Assembly (NCBI GenBank): GCA_963678675.1
Contig: OY783195.1
Location: forward strand, 19,375,342 to 19,439,341
Origin: Xiphydria camelus
Lineage: Eukaryota; Arthropoda; Insecta; Hymenoptera; Xiphydriidae
DNA length: 64,000 nt
Reading direction: 5' to 3'
Part shown: piece after piece, positions 31,981 through 44,494 of the stretch
How positions within the stretch are numbered: position 1 is the stretch's first letter
How the letters are laid out: each line of letters starts with the position of its first letter
Made by a program: the position numbers and the translations under genes
The notes under the pieces: model-generated
What the model saw: only the letters and a program-made list of their open reading frames with translations
Databases searched by the model: none
What the model was told of the DNA's origin: nothing

Positions 31981-32772
31981 ATAATAATAAAACTTTTACG
32001 GGGGTTATAAAGTCTAGAATGTTCGAAAAATCGATTTTTTTAAATTGCACTTTATGAAAGTAGAACTCTTCCGGAAAGTTTTAGTGAAGACCGCACAGCG
32101 CTATCTTCAAAATTGCCGCCGCTATGAGAGTTCATTTTGTTTGATTTATGTGAGCTGGATCCTAGAATTTTTCATAGAAACCTGTCTTTCTCAAAACATA
32201 TTTTTCTAATCTTCCGTATATTGTATCTTAAAAACGGTAGGTCCGATTAATGTGAAATTTTCAGGGAATGTTTATACTATCAATATATCTTTGGAATGAA
32301 CTACTCTTATGCCTCCAAGTTGATTATTTCAATAATTACAGGCCTCTGTTTACTTAAAATTTCAATCTTTTTCTGTACTGTAAATTAAGATGCCTATAAA
32401 AATCTACCAAATGATTTTTTCTCATCCATAGTAGTTCATTTCATAGAAAATAGCATTGAAAACTAAACGCACTTTACCAAATTGCTAAAGATCAACCGGT
32501 TTTGCTAAAGTGATGTACGGAAGGAGACCGCGCGATTTTACCAGACAAACCTTCAATTACTGGAACGGCAGTATTTTTTTTTTTAAATTCTGAAAAAATC
32601 CAAAAATGTTCTTTAAGAATGAATAAAAATGTTGTGTTAATTTCACTTTAATCGGGGTTTTCATGTAGCCGTGAAAAAACTCCCAACATTGAGATATTTT
32701 CGGTATTTTAGACTTCATAACCCCCTGAAAGTCGTTGCTGGGACAATTCTAATTTTGAGTTATGACAATATT
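31981..32772. repeat. remainder of an older inverted-repeat element split by insertions
   Basis: The right end GACAATTCTAATTTTGAGTT at about 32740 is the inverse of 29702-29735. GGGGGTTATAAAGTCTAGAA at 31995 is the inverse of the segment just before it (TTTTAGACTTCATAACCCCC at about 32709). So one terminal arm is split between 29701-29747 and 31988 onward. Interior without open frames. Confidence 0.75.
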
Positions 32773-33990
32773 GCAGCAAACGTGCGATATATCCACGTGA
32801 TTTAGTTTGCAAAACAAGAAATGAAAATCCAAAGTACGTCGGGGTCTCGGGGACCTGGCTAAATTACTCCGGGGCTCTGGTGACGGCTATAGTCGGGCTT
32901 TATTTAGACACATCAGCATTTCCGTTCATCGAGGCTCACGTCGATACGACGCGTAACGGTAAACGCGGAGAATCGATTCAATCGGGATGCTCTATGGTAA
33001 AGGTACGTGATAAGCTAGACGACAGACGGAAGCGCCAGTCTAACGGCGATATCGATATCGGTTCAGTGAGGGAGCGAACTCGCGTTTTTCGCTATCAGCC
33101 ATTTGAATTTACAGCAGCCACTGCGCCCGATGCACACAACTGGAGGGAGTATCGGAAGCTATCGATTTCTCGTTACAGAGATCAGTATATCGTTACTTCG
33201 GCCGTTTTCAGCTGAGCCGCTGCAGTGAACACCCCTGAAGAATTCACGTAACTGCTCGATAATCGGCCCCGTAATGGTCGCTCTCTCCTTTCTAAGCGCT
33301 ATCATCGCAACGGTCTCCTATTTCCATACATTCGCCTTGCACGTGAGCCCGAAGTGCATCACGGGGAGTATTTCCAAGGCTGGCGATAATCCTTATGGAA
33401 CAATTATAGTTTATGACTAGGTACTTACTTAAAGATATTTTGCCGTATTCACATGGCCACTGATCGCGCACTTACGATTATAATTTATCTACGGTATAAT
33501 AAAATACCCCCAAAAATTGAATTCGTTCCGCTGGAGACCAATGTAGCTCGAGGGTCTTATCTGCGACTCACCTTTTCCCACTTCCCCTTTCGACATTAGG
33601 TGTAGAAGAGTCAAATAACCGCAACCACCCGCGTGTTGTCAATCAATCCTCTTATTGGAGTCAATCTACGATATATATAACGTAAATACATTATAATAGT
33701 GGATAACAGATGCCTAAGTCTATTTCGTCACGGCAACGATCTTTGCCACAGTATGATACAAGATTCGGTTAGGATTCACGTTGCACATTTCCCTATATAA
33801 TACAAAAATAATTACTTTATCATAACAATGTGGGATTATACCTACATGAATTTCAATATGTATTTGTTTTTCAAGTAGGATCTAATATTTTCATAGTTCG
33901 TAAAAAACTTATCTCAAACCTTTTCCTTTCAAATAAAAAACTAACAACATCACAGAAAAGATCTTTGCAATCATTCCAAAGAAAAGAAAT
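32773..33990. other. low-repeat stretch, no gene supported
   Basis: A 111-codon plus frame (32880-33215) reads KVRDKLDDRRKRQSNGDIDI in its middle. It has normal composition but no recognised family and no convincing start, so it is left uncalled. GC-richer than its neighbours. Confidence 0.35.
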
Positions 33991-33991
33991 A

Positions 33992-34891
33992 GGGGAAACC
34001 CCAAGGAGAGATGCCACGTTTTTTTTATTTGTACTAAAACACATCGACAGACTGAACATTTATTAAATCCTTTGCAATATAACGAAAATATAAACTCTTA
34101 ACTTCTTAAAAAACGAAAAGTACCCCGTAACTAATCAAATTGCGGAAGTTACAAGACATTGTTGCGAACACTACATTTTGGCATCTCTCCTTTATAGTAG
34201 AGGAGAGATGCCTAATGCTTAATTGGTTGTTACTGATATTTTTCCGCAAGGTTGATAAACATTCGCGAATTTAGTACATCCCTCATGTAGCCTGGCATGG
34301 CAGTGAATGCATTGTATCCAATCTTCTACCTTCTTCGTCCTGAGATATTTTCGCGCCCCTATTTACTTCATTGACTACTTACTTTATTACTTCAGCTGAA
34401 ATCAAGTTCGCCTGAGTCCAGGAGCCTCTCGAAGGGCATTTGCGCTTATAAAAAGTCGGCATGTCTGTAAAAAATTCATTTTGTACCTCGGGCATCTCAC
34501 TCTTCGTTCGTGTGGCATCTCTCCTAAACCTATGGGAGAGATGCCACTTCTAATAAATTCAATTAATGTGAAGGTAGACACGACTGCTACGACGCAATAC
34601 ACTGCCTTAACCTATAACGTTCCATACCGGTATTTGCTTACGAGCAAATGTTTCATTTTCATAGACAATGAGAACGGTTTGTGTACCCTCTCAAAAACTT
34701 TGAGAGTGCATGAAAGTGTTTTTCAGGCAGTACTTACCAGCAACACAGTTTTATCACATAGCATTAACACACGCGGATTTATGTAACATAAAGATACCGT
34801 CAGACCTGGTGCGAGAGCCATCTGATCCTTACAGATCGAAATATTGCCATTTGGCATCTCTCCTCATATGGCATATCTCCTCGGTTTACCC
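33992..34891. mobile_element. P-family TIR element, copy 1
   Basis: Left GGGGAAACCCCAAGGAGAGA followed by TGCC; right, inverse GGGTAAACCGAGGAGATATG followed by CC; TA on each side (33990-33991, 34892-34893). Additional GGCATCTCTCC motifs and their inverses occur at about 34180-34210, 34510-34550 and 34855. 900 bp, no transposase seen. Confidence 0.7.
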
Positions 34892-34904
34892 TATAAGAAA
34901 TTCA

Positions 34905-34931
34905 AACACACACTCTCTCTCTCTCTCTCAT
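34905..34931. repeat. CA/CT microsatellite
   Basis: ACACACACTCTCTCTCTCTC run of about 27 bp. Confidence 0.95.
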
Positions 34932-35284
34932 ACCCTATCAGTGGTGTAGTAACGCACATATAAAAAATAGCATGCAATACTGCATTTAAAAATACAATAA
35001 TAGCAAAAATATTTATTTAACTCAATGATTGAGAGAAAACTGGTGGCAAGTTAGGAATTATCATTATAGATAAACTTATTTTTGCTCTTTCGTAGTTAAA
35101 ATAATTTCCATGTGACTGTTTATTCAACAATCAAAATCTTGATATACAAAATAATGAAATTAGTGTCTCTCTGTAATTTCGAAATAAATGCCTGTATATA
35201 TGCGTATTGTTTTACTTATACAATACTTAGGCATGAAAAACTATTTAAAAAATTTTTGTCGGCCTTTCTCTGTTTGTCTGGATT

Positions 35285-35800
35285 TAACTCAAAAACAATG
35301 CTGATATCCAAATCGGTCTATTCCCAAATCCAAGATGGCGAATCCAATGTGGCGAATGATGAATTCCAGACATTTTTAGAATTTGAAGATTATGGCCCGA
35401 AACTTGTTACTCTGAGGTTTTCAGGGTCACTCATTACTAAGCTGATGTTCAAATCGGTCTATTTTCAATTCCAAGGGGGCGGATCCAATATAGGAGATGA
35501 TGAATTCCAGAAATGTTGGACAATAATCTTCTAATTTTGATAAACTTCTGGAATCATCAACCGCCACATTTTATCCGCTATCTTGGATTTTAGAATAGAT
35601 CGATTTGGATATCAGCATCGTAATGAGCGATCCAAAAAACGCCCAAATAATAAGTTTCGGGCCATAATCTTTAAATTCTAAACATTTCTGGAATTCATCA
35701 TCAGCCATATTGCATTCGCTATCTTGGATTTCAGAATAGACCGATTTGGATATCAGCATCGTAAGGAGCGACCCAAAAAACCCCTGACAAACAAGTTTTG
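35285..35800. repeat. four-unit direct and inverted repeat with AAGATGGCG motifs
   Basis: Units at about 35296-35430 and 35440-35520 run forward; units at 35530-35650 and 35660-35795 run in reverse. Each has GATATCCAAATCGGTCTATT, then CCAAGATGGCGAATCC, then GATGAATTCCAGA. The long open frames on both strands (35112-35534 plus, 35571-35759 minus) simply translate these units. A similar AAGATGGCGGATCCAATATG stands inside the element at 42917. Confidence 0.8.
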
Positions 35801-35959
35801 AGCGATAATCTTTCCTGCCATATTTTTTTCGTTGAACTTTGCCTTGCGTCCGGGGGTGATCGATAACTCGACTAGCAGTCAGGTCGGGGCCTCCAGATAG
35901 GAAATTTATTGATTTTATTTATAAATTTCACGTCTAAAAAACAGTCGATTTTAACTGAA

Positions 35960-36770
35960 ATTTCCCCGCACGTGTTTACACTTAGGCACGCGTGGTTGTG
36001 GTCTTCTTGCGTCTCTTGGGCCCAAATTCTAAATTACGACTAGGCCTGTTTATTGTCTTCGAACTAGGCGAAATTAAAAAGTTCGCTTTCTCATGCATTA
36101 GATATTACTCGTATCACGACTGCCAACTTAATAACATATTCATTTTATAACTTTTTCTCTATGTATATTAGATATACTCGATGGTGAAATTCGATGGCCA
36201 CCTTCTCACGCGAGGAGCAGTTCACTCAGAAAATTGAAATAAATCTTTCTGTGATTTCCAAAGATTTTCAGAAATTTCACGAGATTTCAAAAGATTTCAA
36301 GAGATTTCATGTGAGTTCATCATGGATCGATGTCACACGGCAGTCGTTGATTTCAAGAGTTCACCAAGATTTCCAGAGATTTCACGAGAGTTCATCAAGA
36401 TCTCACAGAGATTTCATGATATTTCCGAAGATTTCGAACGATTTCAAATGATTTCCAGCGTGTTCCTGAAATTAGCAGTCACTTAAATCTCTTCTGACTT
36501 CAGAAATGATTTCAAAAAATTTCTAAAGATGTCAAGAAATTTCAAGAGATTTCCAGAGATTTCAAGAGACCTCAAAATATTTTTTATGTGATTTTTCTAT
36601 GATTTCAAGCGAAATTTCCTGAGTGAAAACCCTCGCTCGCACATGTTTGCACCTTGTAACGCGTGACTATTCGACCCTTCTTACGTTCCTGAAATTCAGT
36701 AAAAGTGCTCGGGCACCTGTCAAACTCCAATCCTAAGTTACGACCGGGTCTGTTTACTGTGTCCGTTATT
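35960..36770. repeat. GATTTCA minisatellite between ~100-bp direct repeats
   Basis: From about 36250 to 36610, AGATTTCAAGAGATTTC-type motifs recur every 12-18 bp. Flanking segments 35968-36060 and 36640-36760 are diverged direct copies sharing ACGTGTTTACAC/ACATGTTTGCAC, AACGCGTG-like and CTAAATTACGACTAGGCCTG/CTAAGTTACGACCGGGTCTG. So the minisatellite lies inside a larger repeated unit. Confidence 0.75.
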
Positions 36771-36824
36771 CTATTTTATAAAACCACATTTCAAGCGAAC
36801 GAAATCGCAGGCTTCGCTAGTATA

Positions 36825-37187
36825 CAACGTGGGGCATAACTTACCGGCCAGCGACTCTGGTTGCATATCGGTTGGGGCATCTCGTTCGCTGCAACTGTCT
36901 GTAATTTCGTGATAATACCAACAGCTCGGATCAGAACCAAATGGATTAAGTCAAGCGAAAGTTATATTTCCGCGACTGGGTATTTAGAAAGAACGCGAAC
37001 AAGAATGTTGAAACCAACTCAATTCTAGATCATGAGTGAAATAGTCGATGTTTTTCGCTTGGCTCTATCCGCTTGGTCCTGATCCGAGCTATCGGTATTA
37101 CCATGAAATTACAGCAAGCTGCAGTGAATAGAGTGCCCCACCGATATGCAACCAGTGTCGCTGACCTGTAAGCTACGCCCCGCGTTA
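36825..37187. mobile_element. O-family diverged element (O4)
   Basis: Left CAACGTGGGGCATAACTTAC, GGTTGCATATCGG; right its inverse, next to TATA. The inner arm GATAATACCAACAGCTCGGA matches other O copies. The outermost 25 bp differ from O2 and O3, so this is a subfamily. 363 bp, no open frame. Confidence 0.82.
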
Positions 37188-37556
37188 TATGATATAGTCT
37201 TCTCGATATACCTCTACTGATTGGAAGTGTAGAGTTTATTCGTAGTTAACAAATATTTGATTATGACGAAAGAAATATTTCGTCGGGATAGATAAATATA
37301 TGTTAATTATTGGAATGTCTCTGTCATTCAAACAGAAATGGAGTAATAACTAACGAATGTTTGATTGGCTCAAAAAAATAATTCTTTCACCATAATCATA
37401 TTATGTATATAGCCGTAAATAAATTGTTTTTTTAGTGTACTTATAGGATGGAATATATGTGTTAGTTATTCTCGTCGTTTTCTCGCAGTTCACTCGAAGC
37501 ACCCTCCGAACTCTTGCTCCATATTTATGTGCGCACAGCTCTTTTCCCACTATATA

Positions 37557-37952
37557 CAGGGTGATTCGAAATGGGCGCACTTCCTCTCGTAGAGAGATTC
37601 TTCGCAAACAACTGAACCGAAAGTTCCTGTACAAAATTATTGTGCTCCGCCTAGTTTACAAGATAATCCAGTTCGAAAATATCCAATCCAAAGTCAGATT
37701 CAAGGGACAAGATTTTAGACGGCAGCGAAACTCGCAGTAGTTATTCCAGCGTGCCTCCTCTGCAGCCTAGAATTTTGAAATCAATCATCGGAGCGGCGGA
37801 AGGCACCCTAATATTCGAAAAGCACCACCTGAGTCGTAAAAAAATTCACCAAATTTGTGCGGAGCACAAAAATTTTGTACAGGAACTTTCGGTTCAGTTT
37901 TTTGCGAAGAATCTCTCTACGAGAGGAAGTGCGCCCATTTCGAATCACCCTG
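37557..37952. mobile_element. TA-flanked TIR MITE
   Basis: CAGGGTGATTCGAAATGGGC left, inverse right, TA at 37555-37556 and 37953-37954. Arms of about 100 bp (through CTCGTAGAGAGATTCTTCGC and GAACCGAAAGTTCCTGTACA). 396 bp. The several frames on both strands are translations of the arms. Confidence 0.88.
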
Positions 37953-37954
37953 TA

Positions 37955-38586
37955 TAGGATATATTATATATTTGCGTATAGTAAAGTAAAACTTTTTTTA
38001 CTTTTCGGCAAACCTATTGCAGTATGCGTATGTATACCGAATCATATGACACCAGAAAAACTTCGCTATGTATACCCCCCAGAAAAACGCTAACATTCTT
38101 GTTTAATTTATGGTTATACTCTATAGCAGTGTTTCATTATGAAGTAATATTTTTTAAAACAGAAGCTATATCTAGCTCGTAAAATTAAAAATTTCTCTAA
38201 TTATAGAAACACGGTTTTACCGACGATTCTAAAACTTGATGGGCAATCTAATGGAGCATGACACTTATTATTATATGCAGCGTAATTTATTTGAAACTTT
38301 TAACATTTTTTTCTTGTAATATCTTCACTATACACTCTTATCCGCCGCATACTTTTACCTTACTCTATTACCTATACGAGTATGCATACCTATTCATCAC
38401 ACGTTGAGGCCTACATTCCATAAAATGGCCATGAAGTTTACCATTACATTGTATCTCCAACTTATTATATTTGTCCTACTCCTTTTTTTCTCTTTTCCCC
38501 CTTTAATTTAAATCCAGATTAATAGTATGTACAACCGTACTAATAAGAAGGAAAATAATGACGGTTAAATTATAATATTAGCACTA
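37955..38586. other. no gene supported
   Basis: AT-rich sequence without repeat pairing or open frame. Confidence 0.45.
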
Positions 38587-39839
38587 GGGTAAAAGTGGGA
38601 CAGATGCCTCTGCAGGATAGATGCCCCTCTTTCTCTCCCTTTATTTCTAATATGCTACGATGATTGAGGCAATGGGGTATTTCTATTACACCAGTTTACA
38701 TATTCATGAACATAAACATGAAAAATTTACCCATGAGCTATATCACTGAAGTATTTACAACAGTTTCAAGCGGAGAGCACAGCTCGTTGTTAATTCACGT
38801 GGAACTCCCTCCGCTAAAATAATGTCTGTGGAATATTCGACGAAAAAATTTGAGGTGAAAGTAATTTTTGCAGATTAGTAAAGGTAACTAATGAAGAATG
38901 ATAACGACTATTTCATATCAATCTTGCAAATCGGAATAATTATTAATGAGGCAACTCTCCCACCGGTAATCTTTCGTTTGAGACTAGATTTCTACTGGCG
39001 ACGCGACGGAGGACAGAGATGCCTCTATTTTATTAACGATCTAATATACCGATATTTTTGCAGTTACGGAAAATAATGCAGTATACAATCTACTGATTAT
39101 TGCTTACTTTTTATTATTATCAACTTCCTGTAGAAAATAGAAAATGCCTTTTTTTAAACATTTGGTAATAGTTGTTGGGAGAAGAAGAAACAAATAGCGA
39201 AGGAAATGGCGAAGTCATCTGTGTCGACAGGACAATAATAGTTCTGCAGTGAACTTTCAATTATTTTTGTTTATCTACTTATTCATAATTGTATTTTTTA
39301 TATGTATTTTAGAATTATGTCAGATATCAGATATATTCATTATGAAATTTATTTCTCTCTTACGCCGAAGTTGAATTCTTCATCTTATCAGACGCCCAAG
39401 GTATCTATTCCAACATTTGGACATCTATCCTCTAAAATGCCGAAAACGGAATTTGTTATATCTCTGAACATCTTAGCTTGTTTTATCCAAATTATATTTT
39501 TCTATTACAGAAATTATTACACTGGCAGAAAAATGTAGTAGATTTCATTAAATCGGTAGTTACGGGGGGGGTTGCAGATTTAATTGGACTAATAATTGAC
39601 TCGAATGGACAGCCTGTTTCCTTCAAATAATCGTTAATCGTTATGACCTTTATTAGTTGAAGCAACTAATTCTGCATCCCCTACCCGTAAACGCAGATTT
39701 AATTGAATATACCATTTTTTCTTTCAGTATACGTTCTCGTAAATAGACCATGTATTCACATTCTAACAACAATAAATATTGCTGTATAATTGTTAATCCT
39801 TGGAGAGGGGGGAGGGGGATATCTATCCCACTTTTACGC
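38587..39839. mobile_element. P-family TIR element, copy 2
   Basis: GGGTAAAAGTGGGACAGATG at the left and inverse AGCGTAAAAGTGGGATAGAT at the right, TA at 38585-38586 and 39840-39841. About 1.25 kb with short terminal repeats and no recognised transposase; the interior frames (60-80 codons) are not protein-like. Confidence 0.65.
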
Positions 39840-39841
39840 TA

Positions 39842-40865
39842 CATATTATTGGATTTTTAACATATGACGTGATATTGGTTGGGGTACTTCTCCCTTTTCC
39901 CCTCTACTCGCCTCACCTTATCACAATTGATTACACAGTCTGGATATTCCGCAACCCATATAAGCCCAGCGCTGATAAAACAGGGCCAACACTTGGCCGA
40001 TGTTTGGTTACCGGTAATTGGCCAAGCATAGGCTGCCTATCATTGGGCCATAGATTGCAGATTTCAGGATGTCAGATATTATCAATGGAATAAAGGAAGC
40101 CAGTGATAGCCCATATCTGGAATAATATTTATGTGCTAACAGTTTTTTAAACTAATTTTAGCAAATTTAATTACCGACTCCTAACTGTATGCCATCACTG
40201 GATCACTGCTCGTATTCCACCGGCATAAAATTTGGATCGATGCAAAGTACTAATATGTACTACTGCCGAATACAGAGAGATTCGCGCGATAAAATATTTC
40301 ATCGTGCTTCGTGCAGTCGGGAGCAAAAATCCAGACGCTCTCTCTCTCTCTCTCTGGCGGTTGTTCAATTTGCCGAGAAGTTTCGAACAAAAAAACTCTC
40401 ATGCATTATGAATAATGGCATTTAAATACGTACAGCGCGCCGTAGGTCCGAGACATCGGTCGGGGTCGACGCCGGTGTCATGTTCGTATTGTTAATTGGT
40501 CACACACACTGTTCTCATTTTGTAGCCTCCGGTGAGAGAGGAGCATTTTCAGTCCATAAATTAATTAGAAACAGCATAATAGCTGGGAGTGGCCGGTCGG
40601 ACCCGACTCGCCGCTCGGTTTCGCGGTTCGCCCGTTCGTGCACACTCGCGCGAGTCATACCGGAAATAACGTAGCTTAACCCCTGTACGAGCAAACCAGC
40701 CACGGCGTTTACAATTCCCACTGGAAAAAAACTGAGTACCTGAATGCATATTCGAAGAGTGAGTAGCGTTTACGACTAGACTGCATCGCGACAAGGTATA
40801 CTTATTGTCTGTAATAAGGCACGCCTAAACATCGAGTTGTCACTTATTTACGGTGCAATGTCCTA
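39842..40865. other. no gene supported; contains a TC microsatellite
   Basis: CTCTCTCTCTCTCTCTC at about 40338-40354. A part at 39985-40060 has TTGGCC repeats (CACTTGGCCGATG, AATTGGCCAAGC). The GC-richer portion 40430-40660 has frames on both strands, none recognised. Confidence 0.35.
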
Positions 40866-40869
40866 TTAA

Positions 40870-41377
40870 CCCTTTAAGTTTTACTAGAAGAATAGTTTCC
40901 CACCAGACCTAAGTCTCCTAGCTGATGTTTTAATGGAAAACTAATACTACACAAGATAAATGTAAATTCTAATACATATGAGAAAATAATATAAATAAGT
41001 AAGGTAAGGTGGGGTAAGAGCATACCAAAAAATAGACGGGGCACGTACATTATATCAACATATGAAGAAAAACAATAATTCAGGTTAGCAACTGCGGAAA
41101 TACCTCTTAGATTAGAAAAACAGCTTAATAAACATACGCGTACTCACGAAAGATTATAAATTAAAGATGGCAGCACCATTCGATAAGAAATTTGAATAAA
41201 AATTGATATGAGGCACTTGCCCCGTCTATTTTTTTGTACGCTCTTACCCCACCTTACCTTATCTATAATTTTAAAAAATATGAAAACTATTTTTTCATGG
41301 CAAGAAATATTATATACATAAAAAGAGTTCATATAATGTGTTTTAAAATGTGTTCCAGTCTTCTGCCACTTAAAGGG
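40870..41377. mobile_element. TTAA-flanked piggyBac-like MITE M2
   Basis: TTAA at 40866-40869 and 41378-41381. Ends CCCTTTAAGTTTTACTAGAAG-like and inverse CCCTTTAAGTGGCAGAAGAC. 508 bp including a nested element of about 270 bp, so the original was near 235 bp. No transposase. Confidence 0.75.
41000..41271. mobile_element. TIR element nested in M2
   Basis: AAGGTAAGGTGGGGTAAGAG, then AATAGACGGGGCA, at the left; the inverse at the right. About 270 bp with T/A-rich middle. Terminal GGTAAGGTGGGG recalls the P-family but the inner repeat differs. Confidence 0.75.
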
Positions 41378-41863
41378 TTAACGCCGAGCCTATAAAGTTC
41401 CTACACTCTGGGATATAAATATAGCTGCAGCCGTATTTAACTCGTTTTCATGGTAATAACTTTGCTTTTAACTAAAAATATAATTGAGAGTACACGCAAT
41501 AAAAAGTAGTTATTTCTATATTCCTGCCAACAGAAAACATGTTAGAGTACCAAAGAGGTAGTCCACGACACATTTAGCGCAATTGTGTAGGTAGATATAA
41601 TACACCGATAAAAAAAAAAGTGCAGTTGAATCAATCAAATGTTGCCAACTAACTCCTTTAGTTAACCCGAATAATATTTTTTATCGAATCGATCATTGCT
41701 TCATCGATTCGGTAAAATGCTTTATCGGTTCGATAAAAATATCATTCGAATCAACTAAAAGAGAGTCAGTTGACAATATTTGGTTGATTCATTTGGTTGA
41801 TATTTGGTTCATAGGACAAAGAAGAATTTTAAACTTAAAACCTTTGATGTGTGCGTACTTATA

Positions 41864-42615
41864 CAGGGTGTAAAAAAAGTCCCGGGACGGCCGAATATTT
41901 TGAAAAATATGCGTCCCATAGAAAAATAAAAAAACACAGGTTCAATGATTTTAAAAGTTCTATCCAGCCATATCAAACTCGACTCCCTTCCCCCCTCCCC
42001 CTTGGGGGGCGAGGGGTAACTTCAAAATTTTTAATGGAAACCCCCAATTTTTATTGCAGATTCGGGTTTTACGTTAAAAAGTCAGAAACCTTTGTCTGAA
42101 ATATTTGTTGTATCAGCGGTAGATGGCGCTTCAATCGATGTGGACACAAACCTTGGGTATCCATGGTACTTGTGTGAATGCACAGTTCGCCGTGAACAGA
42201 GATTCTCAGAATTCGTATGCGGCAGTGTGTTAGGGGAAAGGGATCGAATTTTGCGCGGTAGCTCGATTTCAGTTTTGCAGATCAACCCGAGGTTTAGTGG
42301 AGTGATGGATATTGTGGGTTTGTGGTTTGTGTCCCCATCGATTGGAGTGCCATCTGCCACTGATACAACAAAATATTTCAGACAAGAGTTTCTTATTTTT
42401 TAACGTAAAACCCGAATTTGCAATAAAAATTGGGGGTTTCCATTAAAAATTTTGAAGTTACCCCCCGCCCCCCAGCGGGGTATGGGACAGGAGGGTCGAG
42501 TTTAGTATGATTGGATAGAACTTTTAAAAATATTGAAACTGTGATTTTTTGTTTTTCTATGCGATGCATATTTTTCAAAATATTCGGCCGTCCCGGGACA
42601 TTTTTTTACACTCTG
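41864..42615. mobile_element. TA-flanked MITE, copy 2 (partner of 2891)
   Basis: CAGGGTGTAAAAAAAGTCCC followed by GGGACGGCCG at the left; inverse at the right with TA on both sides. Arms match 2891-3618 closely, while the centre (about 42110-42365) differs and is itself a weak palindrome with AGATGGCGCTTCAATCGATG and CATCGATTGGAGTGCCATCT. 752 bp. Confidence 0.88.
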
Positions 42616-42916
42616 TATGTATCTTTTAATATGAATCAATAAATGAATTGACAACCCATGAAGTTGACTAAGGGATCTCTCATTCTTTCCTCAGAAGAAT
42701 ACTATTCAAATAGCGTATTATTTATCAACCGTTTGGAACATTTGTACAATTAACTTGGGAAAAATGAACAACAAATGTCAATTATAATTTGTTGTTCCGA
42801 TCGTGACTTATTCCTTTACGACAATCGGTGAATAATATCTGCCTATACTCGATATATAGACGATAAGCTAGTCAAAAGCGAGAACGTATGAATATATACT
42901 CGTATATTATTATATA

Positions 42917-43788
42917 CAGGGTCTTCAAAAAGTCCCGGTACGGATGATTATCTCAGCGGAAAATCATTTTAGAGAAAGATGTTTAATGCAAAACTTTTAG
43001 GATTTTTCCCTGGCTACCTAATGGTCATATTAGATTTGACCTTAACCATGACTTTCAAGGTCATATCAAGGTCAAATTGATCTTTTTAAATGTGAACCCC
43101 TATTTTTGATACCGGAAATGAAAAGAGTAGGAAATTTCACGTTCAAATATGTCCTTGACCATTTTTTTCATGTGACCTACATGGTCAGCGGAGCACAGTG
43201 GGAAATTTTCTTGAATTAGAAGGACAGCATTCTTAATGGCTTATTCAACTTAAACCAAATACGGTATAGGGTTTTTTTTGGGTCGCTAATCACGAATCTG
43301 GAGTCAGGTTTTAAAAATTCAAGATGGCGGATCCAATATGGCGGACGAGATTTTCGAAAATTGACAGATTCGTGTCAAATTTGAAAAATTTTGAATTTTT
43401 GATTTCAGATTCGTGATCAGCGACCCAACAACCCCCTATACCGAATTTGGTTTAAGTTGAATAAGCCATTAAGAATGTTGTCCTTCTAATTCAAAGAAAT
43501 TTCCCACTGTGCTCCGCTGACCATAAAGGTCACATGAAAAAAATGGTCAAGGGCATATTTGAATGTGAAATTTCCCGCTCTTTTCATTTCCGGTATCAAA
43601 AATAGGGATTCGCATGTAAAAAGATCAATTTGACCTTGATATGGCCTTGAAAGTCATGGCCAAGGTCAAATCCAGTATAACCATTGGGGAGCCAGGGAAA
43701 AATCCTAAAAGCTTTGCGTTAAATATTTTTCTCTAAAATGATTTCCCGCTGAGATAATCAGCCGTACCGGGACTTTTTGAAGACCCTG
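42917..43788. mobile_element. TA-flanked TIR element with ~280-bp arms
   Basis: CAGGGTCTTCAAAAAGTCCC, GTACGGATGATTATCTCAGC at the left; inverse at the right. TA at 42915-42916 and 43789-43790. Arms pair through TCCTTGACCATTTTTTTCAT and on past AGCGGAGCACAGTGGGAAAT to AATTCAAGATGGCG near the centre. The left arm is also found inside the Helitron at 30572 and 31076. 872 bp, no open frame. Confidence 0.9.
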
Positions 43789-43790
43789 TA

Positions 43791-44494
43791 TATGTAATAT
43801 AGAAACAAAACGGTCTCTGAAGAGTGACGTGGACGAGTTGATCACCGGTTTTTAAATTTTAAAGGGAGAACGTACTTTAGCGTCGGACTCTATGTCTGTA
43901 TTCATGTATATCAAGAGACACGGTAGTGTCTCGCGGCATGTTCATTCAAGTCGTCAGAACGACGCCGCCAGCGCTGTCGCCGCGAGCACCCGTGTATCTT
44001 TACAGGAAAAATGTCTGCCCCCTTCACCCCTCAATTTTAACATCGAATTTTCTCAATAAATATACGGTTATAACCAAAACTATGCTTAGTTACGCCATAT
44101 AAATCGACTATTCTCTATCGATAGAGACCAGAGTAAATGTTGTAAGTTACATATTAACAGAGATTTTTCCTTCGCGAAGCCACGCCCCTCGCCCCTCAAA
44201 AGTCGAGAATCCGATTTCTCGGGCGATATATATATGTAAAAATGTCACAAAAATTCCGCCTGTCTTCGGCGGTATTCGGCCATGGTCGGAAATGTGTACA
44301 CAGATGCGGCCACACGCATACGCCATCAAAAATGTATGTGAGAGTGTGTGAGAGAATATATTCCTTGAATGTTTAGTTGTTTTTCAAAATTAATAAAATA
44401 TTTCCATTCGCGAAACGATTTCCCTCGCATTTTTTCGATCCTCGGACGCGCTTGTTAATAAAAAGTAAAAATTCAGTGTAATCGGAGTAGTGAA
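43791..44494. other. no gene supported
   Basis: Mixed sequence; short palindrome TCTCTATCGATAGAGA at about 44111-44126. Confidence 0.4.

Noticed and set aside
35112..35534. 140-codon plus-strand frame with internal repetition
   Set aside because: The repetition is the nucleotide unit with AAGATGGCG; the inverted units give similar frames on the other strand.
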